This document shows positions 1 to 11,955 of a stretch of 64,000 nt of DNA, piece by piece; the first letter of the stretch is position 1; every line of letters begins with the position of its first letter. This DNA comes from Costus lasius (taxonomy: Eukaryota; Streptophyta; Magnoliopsida; Zingiberales; Costaceae), in assembly GCA_027563935.2 (NCBI GenBank), contig CM050453.2, positions 62,666,018 to 62,730,017 of the forward strand. Reading direction: 5' to 3'. The notes beneath the pieces were generated by a model. The model saw only the letters and a list, made by a program, of their open reading frames with translations, had not been told where the DNA came from and searched no databases. Both the position numbers and the translations under genes were made by a program.

Positions 1-888
1 AGCTGGCCTATAGATGGGCCGGGGAGGGAGGGTTTCCTTTCTATTCTTAAGTTCTTGTTCAACTTCTAGGGCCCTTTGATAAGCTATCTCTGGGGTATCT
101 AATTGAAAATAGGTCAAGGCCCTCTTAATGTCAGGTCTAAGGCCATTCTTGAATCGACTTAGGATCATACCTTGGTCTTCCTTGGCTTCACACCTAATGA
201 GAAGTTCTTCTAGCTTAGATTGATAGGCTTCTACAGTGGAGGAGCCTTGAGTGTGACTATTAAGTTCATCCTTAAGCTTTTGCATGAAACCAGGTGGGAC
301 ATACTTTTGCCTAAGTAGGTATTTCATTTCATCCCAAGATTCAACGGGAGGCTTACCATCCCTTTCTATAGTTCTTTCGACATGGGTCCAATAGAGTCTA
401 GCGGATCCTTCTAATAGGCATTTTGTGAACCTAACCTTACTTTCATGGTGCATAAGGCTATATTCAAAGTATTGGTCTAACTTTGTGGCCCAATCTAGGA
501 ACTCCTTGGGGTTAAGAGACCCACCAAAAGTAGGGGGGTTGATCTTGATGGCACGTTGCACATCATACTCTCTAGGTCTATGATAGGGGGCTTGTGGGGC
601 ATGAGGCCCTTCCCATTCGGTTTGAGCATGATTGACTCTAGGGGTGTGTGAAGGAGATCCTTGAACATTTGGTTCCCTTGGGTGGGATCCACTATTAGGT
701 CGGCTAGTAGTTTGGGGGTCCATCTTAGAGTTAGACTCTAGGGTGTTAAGCCTATTGTCTATGACACCTATGGAATGTTGAAGGGTTGCTAGGGTCTCTC
801 TAAGGGAGGCCATTTCAATTGAGAGGGCACTCACCTCATGGTCAATAGCTTGATTGAGACCATAGGGGGCACCGGATCTAGTAGCCAT
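1..888 (-). CDS. Ty3/gypsy Gag, N-terminal part (Gypsy-I), runs off left edge
   Basis: The frame is open from the ATG at 888-886 to position 1 (296 codons, no stop), so the protein continues beyond the window. Gag forms the retrotransposon capsid in the cytoplasm. Residues 1-50 look helical, 55-110 are a polar linker rich in P, S and H, and about 117-285 resemble the retrotransposon gag domain (PF03732): FGGSLNPKEFLDW, then LYWTHVE, a KYVPPGF turn and RFKNGLRPDIKRAL. The start is the first ATG after the primer site, 148 bp downstream of it. No lesion is visible in this part. Zinc knuckle, protease and pol would lie to the left. The family call is firm; the lineage is not determined. Confidence 0.88.
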   Translation of the reverse strand, partial: MATRSGAPYGLNQAIDHEVSALSIEMASLRETLATLQHSIGVIDNRLNTLESNSKMDPQTTSRPNSGSHPREPNVQGSPSHTPRVNHAQTEWEGPHAPQAPYHRPREYDVQRAIKINPPTFGGSLNPKEFLDWATKLDQYFEYSLMHHESKVRFTKCLLEGSARLYWTHVERTIERDGKPPVESWDEMKYLLRQKYVPPGFMQKLKDELNSHTQGSSTVEAYQSKLEELLIRCEAKEDQGMILSRFKNGLRPDIKRALTYFQLDTPEIAYQRALEVEQELKNRKETLPPRPIYRPA

Positions 889-1035
889 TTTCGAAATGAG
901 TAAAGCTTTTTGAAAATAGATCCTAAGGTGATACAAGATAGATATTCAAATTCTTTCAAACACCTAGGTCCAAAATCGCCTTAGTAGTAGGAAAATAAAG
1001 TTTTGGTCTTTTAAAATCCTACCCTAAGAGCCTAA

Positions 1036-1047
1036 GCTCTGATACCA
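1036..1047 (-). other. Primer-binding site of Gypsy-I (iMet tRNA type)
   Basis: The minus strand reads TGGTATCAGAGC, the standard complement of the 3' end of initiator Met tRNA. It lies 3 bp inside the CATCA end of the LTR and upstream of gag, which fixes both orientation and LTR edge. Confidence 0.9.
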
Positions 1048-1050
1048 AGA

Positions 1051-2622
1051 TGATGGGGGGCCAAGCATGCAACATTCAAACAACGCTTTTTTGAAAACAT
1101 TTGCTATTAAGATATAACTATGAAACCCATTTAAACTAACGCTTTGAGAAATTAGGTTTGATAATCTTATAATGAAATCCGAAGCTACATTCAGCAACTA
1201 ATCTTATCATGCACTTCTAGTAAAGCTTATCATGTGATTCTAAAACCTCAAGTAGACATAGCATGCGGTTCTACAACATTAAAGAAATCTAGCATGCGAC
1301 TCTACCATAAGAAACTAGGGCTAATCTAAGGGAGGAACTCACCTTGCACCCTTTGAGAATAGAAAGGGTGTCCTTCCCGTTCTTCACCGGTCCAATGGTG
1401 GAATCTCACGAAGTAGGGCCCTATGAGCTTACACACATGTCATTGCAGCATCCCACACATGCGTGGGTGAATTTTGAAAATAATATTAAGAGGCCAATAC
1501 ACAAGACAATCAAGGGGGAGGCTAGACTCCAAATTCCCTTGTTAACATAGTTTAGACTATCTAGGCTTAGGGGGAGAGAAGAGGGGATAGCTTGCTTGTC
1601 ATCCCATGGCCTTGCGCCTCCTGCAGAAAGCAAACATAAGTGCAAAGGGGCTGTCCAACAAGTATCAAGAACCACAACAACAATTAACAAGAACAATGAC
1701 CCAAAGGGGAAGAAGACTTAGCTAAAGTGGGGGTGGCTTGTTCTCGGCATGGAGTTGATGGCACCTTCTTGAGTCTCGAATGTGTCCAGCTCCTCCTCTT
1801 GATTGAAGGCTCTTCAAGGTTTGAGGGAGGAAGTGGCGTGAGCTCCCATCTTCAAGACAAGCGCATATGGAGGAAGAAGGTGGAAGAACAAGAGGGGTGG
1901 ATAGACACTCTCGGCAATGGTTGGAAGAGGGGAAGGGGGTTAGGTGACACACACCATAAGAAGACACACTTCTGAAATTCGAAAATTCATTCAACACTAA
2001 GTGATGGCTTTACAAGAATTTACATCATATAGGGGAGTCTCCAACGGTTATCTCCCTTCCTAAGTTCAAAAACAAGTCACACAAGTCAAAGATGATGTAG
2101 ACAACTCAAGGGCTGGTTTCTTCTTCCAAATGGGCGATTGCTTGGAGGTTGAACTCTGAAGTCTTCAGCAGGTTGGTAAGTTCGAAATCTGAGATGAGAG
2201 TGGACTGAAGAGGCTGCTGATGGCTGACATTGCAGGCTGCAAATTGGCATGGGCGGCTGGCACTTGAAGGGACTGAAGTTGTTGCAAAGTGCAGGCTGCT
2301 CCTTGACTTTGGGGGCTGGCGCATGATGGACTGAAGTGGGCATTGTTTCAAGCTGCCCCTTGACTTTGATGGCTGGCGCATGTTGAGCTGAAATAGGTCA
2401 TTGAGCTGGCTGCTCCTTGACTTGATTAGAGATGAAGGTGAACTCCACATGGCTGCCAACTAGGATGGTGGAAGTTGGGGTACTTGTGGTGTTGCTCCAT
2501 TAGGTTGGGGTGGGCTGATTTCCTCTTGAGTTGGGCTGATGGCCCATGGCATCTCTTGGAGTTGTCTTGACCTGATTTTGACTTGCATTCCAAGATTGGA
2601 GTTGACCTATACTATTACATCA
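1051..2622 (-). repeat. 5' LTR of Gypsy-I
   Basis: Read on the minus strand it starts TGATG (2622) and ends CATCA (1051), giving 1572 bp with 5-bp inverted termini next to the primer site. The partner LTR lies left of the window, so the outer edge rests on the terminal motif only and no target duplication can be checked. A possible TATA element (CCTATATG on minus) is at 2025-2032. Small open frames inside are not gene-like. Confidence 0.75.
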
Positions 2623-2852
2623 ATTTCATGCACTAACCTACTATACATAAGTGGCGGATCCTAGGCATGTAACTACATGGTGTAATGGGAGGGTGGATCT
2701 AACCTACCATATGATGCACCCTAATCTAAGACAAAATAAGCAACAAAAGGGGGTCCTAAGGAAGCCATATCTAATGGCTAGGATAGCCATACCGAGAGGG
2801 CTTCTTTCGGACCCGGGTGGACCTCCGAAGGTCCTGCTTTGGTCCCACATCA
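2623..2852. other. Unassigned spacer between Gypsy-I and Copia-A1
   Basis: These 230 bp lie outside the Gypsy-I LTR and before the point where Copia-A homology begins. They match no other part of the window that I can see. An open frame from 2651 crosses into the Copia pol by chance and is not a gene start. Confidence 0.5.
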
Positions 2853-4900
2853 CAAAGGTACTAAACCGAGTGCCATCCAAGGTAGTTTCTAAGACTCCAT
2901 ATGAGTTATGGTATGGGAAATAGCCGAGCTTGACATTTATTAAGATCTGGGGTTGCGAGGCTTATGTCAAAAAGCTCGCCTCTGGGAAACTGGAGAGCAG
3001 ATCTGAGAAATGCATCTTTGTCGGTTACCCTAAGGAAACTAAGGGTTATTATTTCTACGATCCCAAAGAGAACAAGGTATTTGTTGCTCGGACGGCAATT
3101 TTTCTTGAGAAGGAATTTCTTCTGCAAGAAGCCAGTGGGAGAGAAATAAAGCTGGATGAGAACCCAGAGGAAGGACAAAGTAGTCAAGCACAATTGGATG
3201 AGCCTGAGCCAGTAGAACAGGTTACTGAACAACCTGAGGCTCAGATATCACGGGAACCGCGAAGATCGGGAAGGATCCGTCGACAGCCTAAGCGCTATGA
3301 CGGAGTCTACATCATTGATCATGATGAACCCCTTACTTATGCGGATGCGGTCAGTGGACTGGAATCAGCTAGATGGCTTGAAGCTATGCGAGCCGAGATG
3401 GACTCCATGTCAGATAACCAAGTCTGGGATTTGGTTGATCCGCCTCCGGGCGTAATCCCTATAGGCTGTAAATGGATCTTCAAGAAGAAGATTGACATGG
3501 ATGGTAACGTGGTTACCTATAAAGGCAGGCTAGTTGCGAAAGGTTTCAAACAAATCTACGGGATAGATTATGATGAAACTTTCTCTCCTGTAGCCATGTT
3601 CAAGTCTATTCGGATTATTCTCGCGATAGCGGCATATTATGATTATGAGATCTGGCAGATGGATGTGAAGACCGCTTTCCTTAATGGAAAACTGGATGAG
3701 GATGTGTATATGACACAACCTGAAGGTTTCACTGTTCCATCAGATCGTCATAAAATATGCAAGTTAAAGAAGTCCATTTATGGACTTAAACAAGCATCAA
3801 GAAGCTGGAATATTCGTTTTGATGAATCAATCTGTGAATTTGGTTTCATCAAGAATGAAGATGACCCGTGTGTATATAAGAGGTTTAGTGGGAGCGTGAT
3901 TACTTTCCTAGTCCTCTACGTCGATGATATCTTAATCATTGGAAACGATATTCCTGAACTGCATGCTGTTAAAGCATGGTTAAGAAAATGTTTCCAGATG
4001 AAAGATCTAGGAGAAGCCGCCTATGTATTAGGTGTGAAGATCTACAGGGATAGATCTAAGAGGCTTCTCGGGCTGTGCCAGAGTACCTACATCGATAAAG
4101 TCCTGGAGAGATTTCATTTAGAGAATTCTAAAAGAGGATATCTTCCAGTCAGACATGGTCTGAATCTTTCAAAGAGTCAGTGTCCACAAACACTGACTGA
4201 GAAAGATGAAATGGACAATACGCCTTATGCTTCGGCTATTGGGTCCATTATGTATGCGATGTTGTGTACTCGCCCAGACGTCGCTTACGGGTTAAGCGTG
4301 ACGAGTCGATTCCAAAGTAATCCAGGTCAGGCGCACTGGATTGCAGTCAAGAACATTTTAAAATATCTGCGGAGGACCAAAGATATGTTCTTGATATATG
4401 GTGGTCAGGAAGAACTCAGTATAGAAGGATATACTGACGCTTCGTTCCAATCGGACCAGGATGATTTTCGATCGCAATCAGGCTATGTTTTTAGCTTGAA
4501 TGGTGGAGCAGTGGTGTGGAAAAGTTTCAAACAGTCTATCGTTGCTGATTCCACAACAGAAGCCGAGTATGTTGCAGCCTCGGAAGCATCCAAGGAGGCA
4601 GTGTGGATTCGTAAGTTCATTCAGGAACTTGGTGTTGTTCCTTCGAGTGCAGATCCTTTGGTTATCTTCTGTGATAACACTGGAGCAATCGCACAGGCAA
4701 AGGAACCACGGTCGCACCAGAAGTCCAAGCACATACAGAGAAGGTTTCACTTGATCCGGGAGATCATTGATCGTGGTGAGATCAAAATCTGCAAGGTTCA
4801 TACAGATGACAATCTGGCAGACCCGCTTACCAAGCCTCTGGCGCAGCAGAAGCATGAGAAGCACTGTAATAATATGGGTTTGAGATTTCTCAACCATTAG
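2853..4900 (+). pseudogene. Copia-A1 pol fragment: integrase C-terminus, RT, RNase H
   Basis: The frame carries the end of integrase (VLNRVPSKVVSKTPYELW, then the GYPKETKGYYFY block typical of copia integrase C-termini), a linker, RVT_2-type reverse transcriptase with KWIFKKK, KGRLVAKGF, TAFLNG and the catalytic YVDD at 3917-3928, and copia RNase H with TTEAEYVA and DNTGAIA. It ends at TAG 4898-4900, 20 bp before the LTR. One in-frame TAG at 2921-2923 replaces CAG of Copia-A4. From 2930 to the end it is uninterrupted (about 650 codons), so the RT and RNase H domains are better preserved here than in Copia-A4. Without a promoter-proximal half it cannot make a full polyprotein. Confidence 0.92.
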
Positions 4901-4905
4901 ATTAA

Positions 4906-4920
4906 GTGCAAGTGGGAGAT
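4906..4920 (+). other. Polypurine tract of Copia-A1
   Basis: GTGCAAGTGGGAGAT directly precedes the LTR start TGTTGGGG. The same tract precedes the LTR in Copia-A4 and Copia-B. It primes plus-strand DNA synthesis. Confidence 0.85.
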
Positions 4921-6620
4921 TGTTGGGGTATGCCCTTAAGGCTAATGTTTGAGGCCTTGGGATTCTTTCCGTATCATGTATAAACTCTTATGTTTATAAA
5001 GGCAATGGTTGTTATTCAGTTTGTTACATTGTCTGCTGCAATAAGTGTGCTTCTGAATAATGTCTCAAAGCTGTTCAGCTAGGCTGACATGCTGTAATGT
5101 CCTTAGTCGAGATATCTTGGTGAATATGAGACAGCCTTGATATGATTGAGACTAATATGTGTTCTAATCTTATAGGATGCTTCGAGCATGGAATAAGATG
5201 TAGACTCATGGGTACATTGGATGTACTGGACAGACCCTACTAGGATATTCGATTGCTTGTCACAATGTGAATAATCCTTGTTTGCAACAAGTGGCACATG
5301 TCCTCTGACTTGATATCACTTGTGTTTCTAAATGATGATTGTCATTGTTTTGAGGTAGTTCAATATCATTTGAAACATAATGGTTATAGACTATCTTGGA
5401 TAATGATCATGAGTCAGGTTAGGACACTAGTGATAGATATAGGATTGCCGTCTCCTTGTTTAAGGAGTGTGATGTTCTAAAGGGGGGCCCCCCGAATGAG
5501 GTGATTGAGAAAGTGTATGGCCATACCCAGGTGACTATGTTCATCTGATCTAATCATGCTCATCATATTGGAGCTACAGGCTTGACACGCTTGTCCAATA
5601 AGAATATCCAGTGGCAAAGGAAACATGTATGCCTAGTGAAGTGGATTCACACTTGTGCTGTGGTTTGGGTGTAGTCTTGGAAGACTCTTTCCTTTATATC
5701 GGGAGACAGTGATGTGTTGCTAGATACCCCTCACTAATTGTGATAACGTAAGTTATCGTTACCGACATTTAAAGGAAACCCTTAGGGTCGCACAATTTGA
5801 TGATATGGCTTACTTAAGTCAAATCGTGTGGACTGAATTGTTTGGGTTCAGTTTAAAAGGAGTTTAAACTCTGATTGTAAGTGAGATCTGGTCTGATCAT
5901 GTTTGATTGATTAGGGCTTGAGATCGGTAAGCTTCGATCGAGAGTATTGATGCTGGATCGGTGAGATCAAGAGCATCGAGAGATGTACGGTTAGATCTTG
6001 AACCTTCATGGTTCATATGAGATTTAGACCATGGCTTGGCTTGGTTCAATTTGGTCTTTGAACCAATTGCAATTGGACCGAACACAATTGAACCGGTTCA
6101 CATATGTGAACGCATGGTTCAATTGAATTGGCGTTTTGGATGGGTTCACATGACATAAGCGCATGGCTTCATGACTTTCCAATTTTGGAAGTCTTGTAAC
6201 GCCTAACGCCTAAACGCCAAATTGCCCAAACGCCTCTTGTCTTCGAAGCTCTCTCGTGCGTGGTGTATCGTCGAGACGAAGAGGAGAGCTTTCGGAAAAG
6301 AGAGGATCATCTCATCTCCTCCATACGAAAGGATAACTTGGCATTTTTGCTAGCACAAGAATTGCGCAAGGAGGAAGCCATCATCACCTTTGTGTGCGTC
6401 TTCTTTGGAGGAGAGCCAATTCGCCCTCTTGCTTCCAAATCGCCATCCACTCATGGCCATGGTGAGATCTTCTCTTGATCTATGAAATGAATCAAAGTTG
6501 ATTATATAGACATACTACATGAGATCCTATGGAAACCCTAATTCCGCCCATGCAAGTTTCTGAAATTGCGCATGCTTAGGGTTTCAACCCCTTTCGCTCC
6601 CCCTTGAAGGGGACTTTTAG
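4921..6620 (+). repeat. 3' LTR of Copia-A1, cut at its right end
   Basis: It starts TGTTGGGGTATGCCC, as in the Copia-A LTRs at 39483, 55880 and (reverse) 57921. The end should read about GGGG..TTCC..CA but stops after GGGGACTTTTAG at 6620, where Copia-B LTR sequence begins. Length is 1700 bp against 1673 bp for the complete LTR at 56249-57921. Confidence 0.88.
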
Positions 6621-8292
6621 ATCCAAGCCTTAGGGAGATGTTTTACTTCTCTTGCGCCACTCAGAGAAAAGATGCGCCAAGTGAAGAGGGAAAACCGCCC
6701 AAGCCGCCAAGCCCTAGATCTCCTTGCGCCAAGAGGAAAGGAGGAAGAGGGTTGCGGTTATGGAAGATGCGCCCTTGCTCCAAGCACTCGCCCCTCTCCT
6801 TGTGTTCACGCCTTCAAGGATTAATTACCCACAAGAGGGGGCGACTAGGGTCATATTTATAGGGCAAGAGGCGGTTAGGGTAATGGCTAGGATCATGACA
6901 AGTGTAGGGCTAGGATGAGGAGGTTTGAGATAAGGAAAGTCTCCAAGACATTTCCATAATTCTCATTCAACCTTACCTTTTGTTCCCATGCCTTTCCTTG
7001 TGCGCCAAGGCCTTGCCTTGCGCCTCAAGCAATGCCATAGAGGCATGCATTCCATCCTAGGAAGAGAGGGGGAGGCGCCCTTTGCTTCCATAATGAAGCA
7101 AAGGCGCCAACATGACCCCATTATGCCCCTAGGCGCCTAATGGTTCATGTTTCTCCCCATTATACCCTTTTAGCCTCTCATCTCTTCATGAGAACTTGTT
7201 ATTGGGCCTCATTGGATAATGAGCTAGCCCAAACATCATTGCATAGGTTGATTAAGCACTTGGATCCAATCCAATGCAACCCTAATCCAAATGTGACCAA
7301 CCATGGTCAAATACGGGTCAACCTGCCAAAAATGAAGTTTGGCTCCAATAACATTCTTCCATCTCATCAGGCCCATTGGCGCTGATGAAATCTCCCAATT
7401 AGATCCGAGTTATCCAATAACTCGATCATAAGGCTTCCCGATCAATACGAGAACTCAAGTATCAAGGTGTGCGACCCTATAGGTTCCTCTGACGCTGGCA
7501 GTGCTGACCAAAGGTCATCACAAGCAGTGAGTGGCACCTAGCAGTGCATCGCTGCTACCCAGGTCGTTGGAATGGATATCGACATCGACATCCCCATCAT
7601 CGCAACTAGGTACAAATGCATTACTGTCTCTTTGCCGTACTGATATCCGATTGGACAAGTGTGTCACCACTTGTTTTCATCCAATCACATGGCTATGACT
7701 AAAACAGGTTCTCACCTCGGTATGGCCATACACTCTCAGTCATAGAACCATAAAGGAGCTCCATGGATATCATACTTCCTTAGGGAAGGGGCAAATCCTA
7801 TGTCTGTCCATTGATCTTCTCATATGGGTCGTGACATGCTCAATAACAACCGTTATGACCTCCCAGCTACGGCAAGGTGTTAGGTTGTATCAAAGCAAGT
7901 CCCTAACCATATAGAATGATCAATGACCTCAAGTCAAGGGATCAATGCATCTCCTGTCACTTATGAGGATAACTCATGACACCAAGTCATAGCCTCATAG
8001 CGGGTCTATCCAGTATATCCCCAATGATATACCCATGCACCACGTGCCTAACCAGCCCACATACCAGTCTCACAAGTACCATAGCTGTCCCATATCCACT
8101 AAGGTACATCGACTGGGGATTATAATTCGAGCACAGATCCAATCTGTCTCCAGGGACATTATCATGTAAGTACACAATCGCAGGTGTAGTCAAAACAATG
8201 ATAACGATAATGCCAGAATGATATATAAAAATATCAATGTCAAGTAGTACATAAGTTGACCAAAACTAGGTCCTAGGGCATATACACCAACA
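6621..8292 (-). repeat. 3' LTR of Copia-B, truncated
   Basis: It starts on the minus strand with TGTTGGTGTATATG at 8292 and matches 13821-15503 with about 1.2 percent mismatch. It lacks the counterpart of 13554-13820. Relative to the other LTR it lacks 12 bp near 8037; Copia-C LTRs keep similar sequence there, which suggests a deletion here. Confidence 0.9.
6853..6860 (-). promoter_or_regulatory. TATA box of Copia-B LTR
   Basis: On the minus strand the LTR reads CCCTATAAATATGAC. It lies about 1.43 kb from the LTR start, as expected for a long U3. It is repeated in the other LTR (14053-14060), and the Copia-C solo LTR has CCTATTTATAGG at the matching place (about 22570). Confidence 0.5.
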
Positions 8293-8307
8293 ATCTCCCA
8301 CTTGCAC
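8293..8307 (-). other. Polypurine tract of Copia-B
   Basis: The minus strand reads GTGCAAGTGGGAGAT immediately before the LTR start TGTTGG, the same tract as in Copia-A. Confidence 0.85.
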
Positions 8308-8313
8308 TAAGAC

Positions 8314-11300
8314 CTAGAAGTTGAGGAATCTCAACCCCATATCTCTAGCGTGACCATCATGTTTCTGCTGCGCCAAAGCCTTGGTCAATGGGTCTGCCAG
8401 ATTGTTCTCTGTGTCTACTCTGCTAATCTTGACATCACCTCTGTCAATGATCTCTCTGATCAGGTGAAATCTTCTGAGTATGTGATGAGACCGTGGTTCC
8501 TTGGCTTGTGCAATTGCTCCATTGTTGTCACAATAGAGTTCAATGGGATCCATTGCACTAGGTACCACTTGAAGATCACATAAGAACTTCCTTATCCAAA
8601 CAGCTTCCTTGGCTGCCTCAGAAGCAGCCACATACTCAGCTTCGGTTGTAGAATCTGCTATGGTGGATTGCTTGAAGCTCTTCCAACATACAGCGCCTCC
8701 ATTTATCTTGAACACATAGCCGGCCTGCGATCTAAAGTCGTCAGGGTCAGACTGGAACGATGCGTCAGTATAGCCCTGCATACTGAGCTCTTCCTGTCCC
8801 CCATAGACCAAGAACAAATCCTTAGTTCTTCTCAGATACTTTAGGATGTTCTTTACAGCCACCCAGTGCTGTAGACCTGGATTGGATTGGTATCGGCTGG
8901 TAATGCTCACAGCATATGCCACATCTGGTCTAGTACATAACATTGCATACATGATCGATCCTACTGCCGAAGCATAAGGAATTCGACTCATGTCATCCCT
9001 CTCAGCCTGTGTTGTAGGACACTGGCTCTTTGAGAGAGTAAGGCCATGTCTCACTAGAAGGTATCCTTTCTTGGATTGCTCCATGTAGAACCTCTCCAGT
9101 ACCTTATCAATGTAAGTACTTTGACTAAGGGCCAAGAGCCTCTTGGATCTATCCCGGTAGATCCTCACGCCTAGAATATAGGCGGCCTCCCCTAAGTCTT
9201 TCATCTCGAAACACTTCCCCAACCATGTCTTCACAGCTTGAAGACTAGGGATGTCGTTTCCGATAAGCAGTATGTCATCAACATACAAGACCAGAAAAAT
9301 CACCAAGCTCCCACTGAATTTTCTGTATACACAGGCGTCATCTTCGCTTTTGATAAAGCCATAATCTCTCATGGCCTCATCAAATCGAAGATTTCAACTT
9401 CGAGATGCTTGCTTTAATCCATAAATGGACCTCTTTAGCCTGCAGACCTTATTAGCCTCTGCAGGATGGATGAAGCCATCAGGTTGTGTCATATACACAT
9501 CCTCAGTCAGCTTCCCGTTAAGGAACGCTGTTTTCACATCCATCTGCCATATCTCATAGTCATGATATGCAACTATAGCAAGCAGAATCCGAATGGATTT
9601 AATCATGGCAACTGGCGAGAAGGTTTCATCATAGTCCACCCCGTGGACTTGTTTAAATCCTTTAGCCACTAGTCTACCCTTATAGGTAACTATTTTGCCA
9701 TCCATGTATGTCTTCTTCTTGAAGACCCATTTACACCCTATGGGTTTTACCCCTTCAGGCAGCTCAACCAAATCCCAGACTTGGTTAGCCGACATGGAAT
9801 CCATCTCAGATCTCATGGCGTCAAGCCATTTCTCGGAGTCCGGTCCACTGACCGCCTCATCATAGGTTCTAGGTTCATCCTCAATGATGAAGATCCCATC
9901 GTGTTGGGTCGGTAGCGACCCATACCTTTCAGGTGCACGACGAATTCTCCCAGACCTACGCAGGACCTGTGTCTGAGCCTCAGGTTGCCTAGCAACCGGT
10001 GCAGGTGGCTCAGATTCCATCTCTTTGTCATGTGCTTGCACTTGGACCTCATCCAAGTCAAACTTCCTCCCACTAACTTCTTTCATAAGAAATTCTTTCT
10101 CTAGAAAGACAGCACCCCGAGCAACAAAAACTTTGTTCTCGGTTGGGACATAGAAGTAGTATCCTTTAGTTTCCTTAGGATACCCCACAAACACACACTT
10201 ATCAGATCTAGGTTCTAGCTTGCTAGAATCCTGACGTTTGACATAAGCCTCACATCCCCAGGTCCTGATAAACGTGAGATTAGGGCATCTCCCACTCCAC
10301 ACCTCGTATGGTATTTTGGAGACACTCTTAGATGGAACATTATTCAGTATCAGAGAAGCTGTTTCTAGTGCATGCCCCCAGAATGATGAAGGTAGAGTTG
10401 CATGACTCATCATGGATCGAACCATATCCAATAAAGTTCGATTTCTCCTTTCAGACACACCATTCCATTGAGGTGTTCCAGGAGGAGTGAGTTGGGATAT
10501 GATCCCACACTCTCTCAGATAGTCAAAGAACTCACCACTCAGGTATTCTCCACCTCGATCTGATCGAAGAGCTTTAATGGATCTTCCAAGCTGGTTCTCT
10601 ACTTCATTCTTGAACTCCTTGAATTTCTCAAAGGATTCAGATTTATGTCTCATTAAGTAGACATAACCATACCTACTGAAGTCATCAGTAAAGGTAATGA
10701 AGTAGCTGTACCCTCCTCTGGCTTGTTTATTGAAGGGCCCACACACATCAGTATGTATGAGATCCAATAAACCTTCTGCCCTCTCACCAATCTTGGTGAA
10801 GGGCGCCTTTGTCATCTTCCCTAATAAACAAGGTTCACAAGTATCAAATTCCTCCAAGGAACTTGAATCTAACAATCCATTTGCATGGAGTTGTTGGATG
10901 CGATTCTTGTTTATATGGGCTAATCGACAGTGCCATAGGAAAGCACCAACTGAACCACTCAGTTTGGTCCTTTTATTGCTTATGTTACAAACAGAACTTT
11001 CCATATCCAAGATATACAGACCATTGCATAAAGTACCCTTCCCATAGAACATATTTGCAAATGAAAAAGAACAGGAGTTCTTATTTATTTCAAATTTAAA
11101 TCCTTTCCTTGCCAAGCAAGGAATGGATACAATGTTCTTTGTTAACGAAGGTACACAAAAGCAATTGTCTAGTTCTAATTGAAGTCCAGAAGGCAAGGAG
11201 AGAGTCAAAACGCCTACAGCAACAGCAGCAACCTGTGCCCCGTTTCCAACGCGTAGGTCAATCTCTCCAAGCCGCACCGATCTACTTTTCTTGAGCCCCT

Positions 11301-11955
11301 GCATATTTGTACAAATATGAGCTCCACATGCGGTATCCAATACCCATGACATAGAAGTAGAAAGGTTGACTTCTGTAACATAAATACCTGAGCATGAAGA
11401 CGAAGCCTTGCCTCTCTTCTTCTCATTCTGAAGTCGTACTATGTCCTTTATCATGTGAGGTGGTCCTCCACATGAGTAGCACTTATTATTCCTGACTCTT
11501 TCCATCTTTGTTTTCAATGTATTAGTTAAGCCTTTGGGCTCAACGCACTGAATGTTTACTTTGGGAGGGTTGAGCTCAACCAATGCATCAAAGAGCTGCC
11601 TTAGATTAGAAATAATTTTAGAGGCACTCTTAGATTCATATTGCCCTCTAAGCTCGGGCGACATGTTGGTTAGCATCAATTGTGCAACCTCCGAAGTATC
11701 AGCTTGATGCTTATCATAAGCTTCCTTCTCAGCCGCCGAGGCCAAGCATGGAAGTGGTTCAGGAATTGGCTTCTCAAGGACATATAGCTTCCTCTCGAGC
11801 TTGAGCACAATTCTCAAATTCATATACCAATCCTTTAAGTTGGATCCAACCAACTTATCCCTTTCTAGGGTAGATCGCAGTGACCATCTGCCATTGTTCA
11901 CAGCCATTGTTCTACAACAACCAAGAAACAGCAGATTAGTACTACTTCGAGTCAT
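8314..11955 (-). pseudogene. Copia-B Gag-Pol polyprotein
   Basis: One frame of about 1,214 codons is broken by a single stop. The better start is the Met at about 11907 (MAVNNGRW), which aligns with the Copia-A Gag start. Domains follow in order: a Gag of only about 180 residues, a damaged zinc knuckle CYSCGGPPHMIKDI whose last Cys is replaced, protease WVLDTACGAHIC near residue 204, integrase with an HHCC finger and D..D..E core (HTDVCGP, RSDRGGEY, SERRNR), the GYPKETKGYYFY block, RVT_2 reverse transcriptase with YVDD at 9274-9285, and RNase H (TTEAEYVAASEA). The stop TGA at 9394-9396 sits in KQASRSW and replaces TGG. Compared with Copia-A4 the middle of Gag is missing. It probably makes no infectious-like particle by itself. 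Confidence 0.93.

Larger units (their letters stand above)
2853..6620 (+). mobile_element. Copia-A1, 5'-truncated Ty1/copia element
   Basis: Only the 3' half remains: the integrase tail, reverse transcriptase, RNase H, purine tract and one LTR. Homology to Copia-A4 (57922-61825, opposite strand) starts at CAAAGGTAC (2853). The 5' LTR, gag, protease and integrase core are missing. The right end breaks inside the LTR at 6620, fused to a Copia-B LTR. No target duplication can be assigned because both ends are lost. Confidence 0.9.

Noticed and set aside
1036..1047. tRNA-like matches at the primer sites
   Set aside because: Only 12-18 nt complementary to tRNA 3' ends; no tRNA gene structure.
2651..2923. 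90-codon frame joined to the Copia-A1 integrase tail, suggesting a fusion gene
   Set aside because: Only the last 23 codons or so match copia; the upstream part is chance open frame in flanking DNA and ends in TAG.
6638..6918. Short frames in the Copia-B LTR, repeated at 13838-14118
   Set aside because: LTR duplication explains them; they overlap the TATA region.
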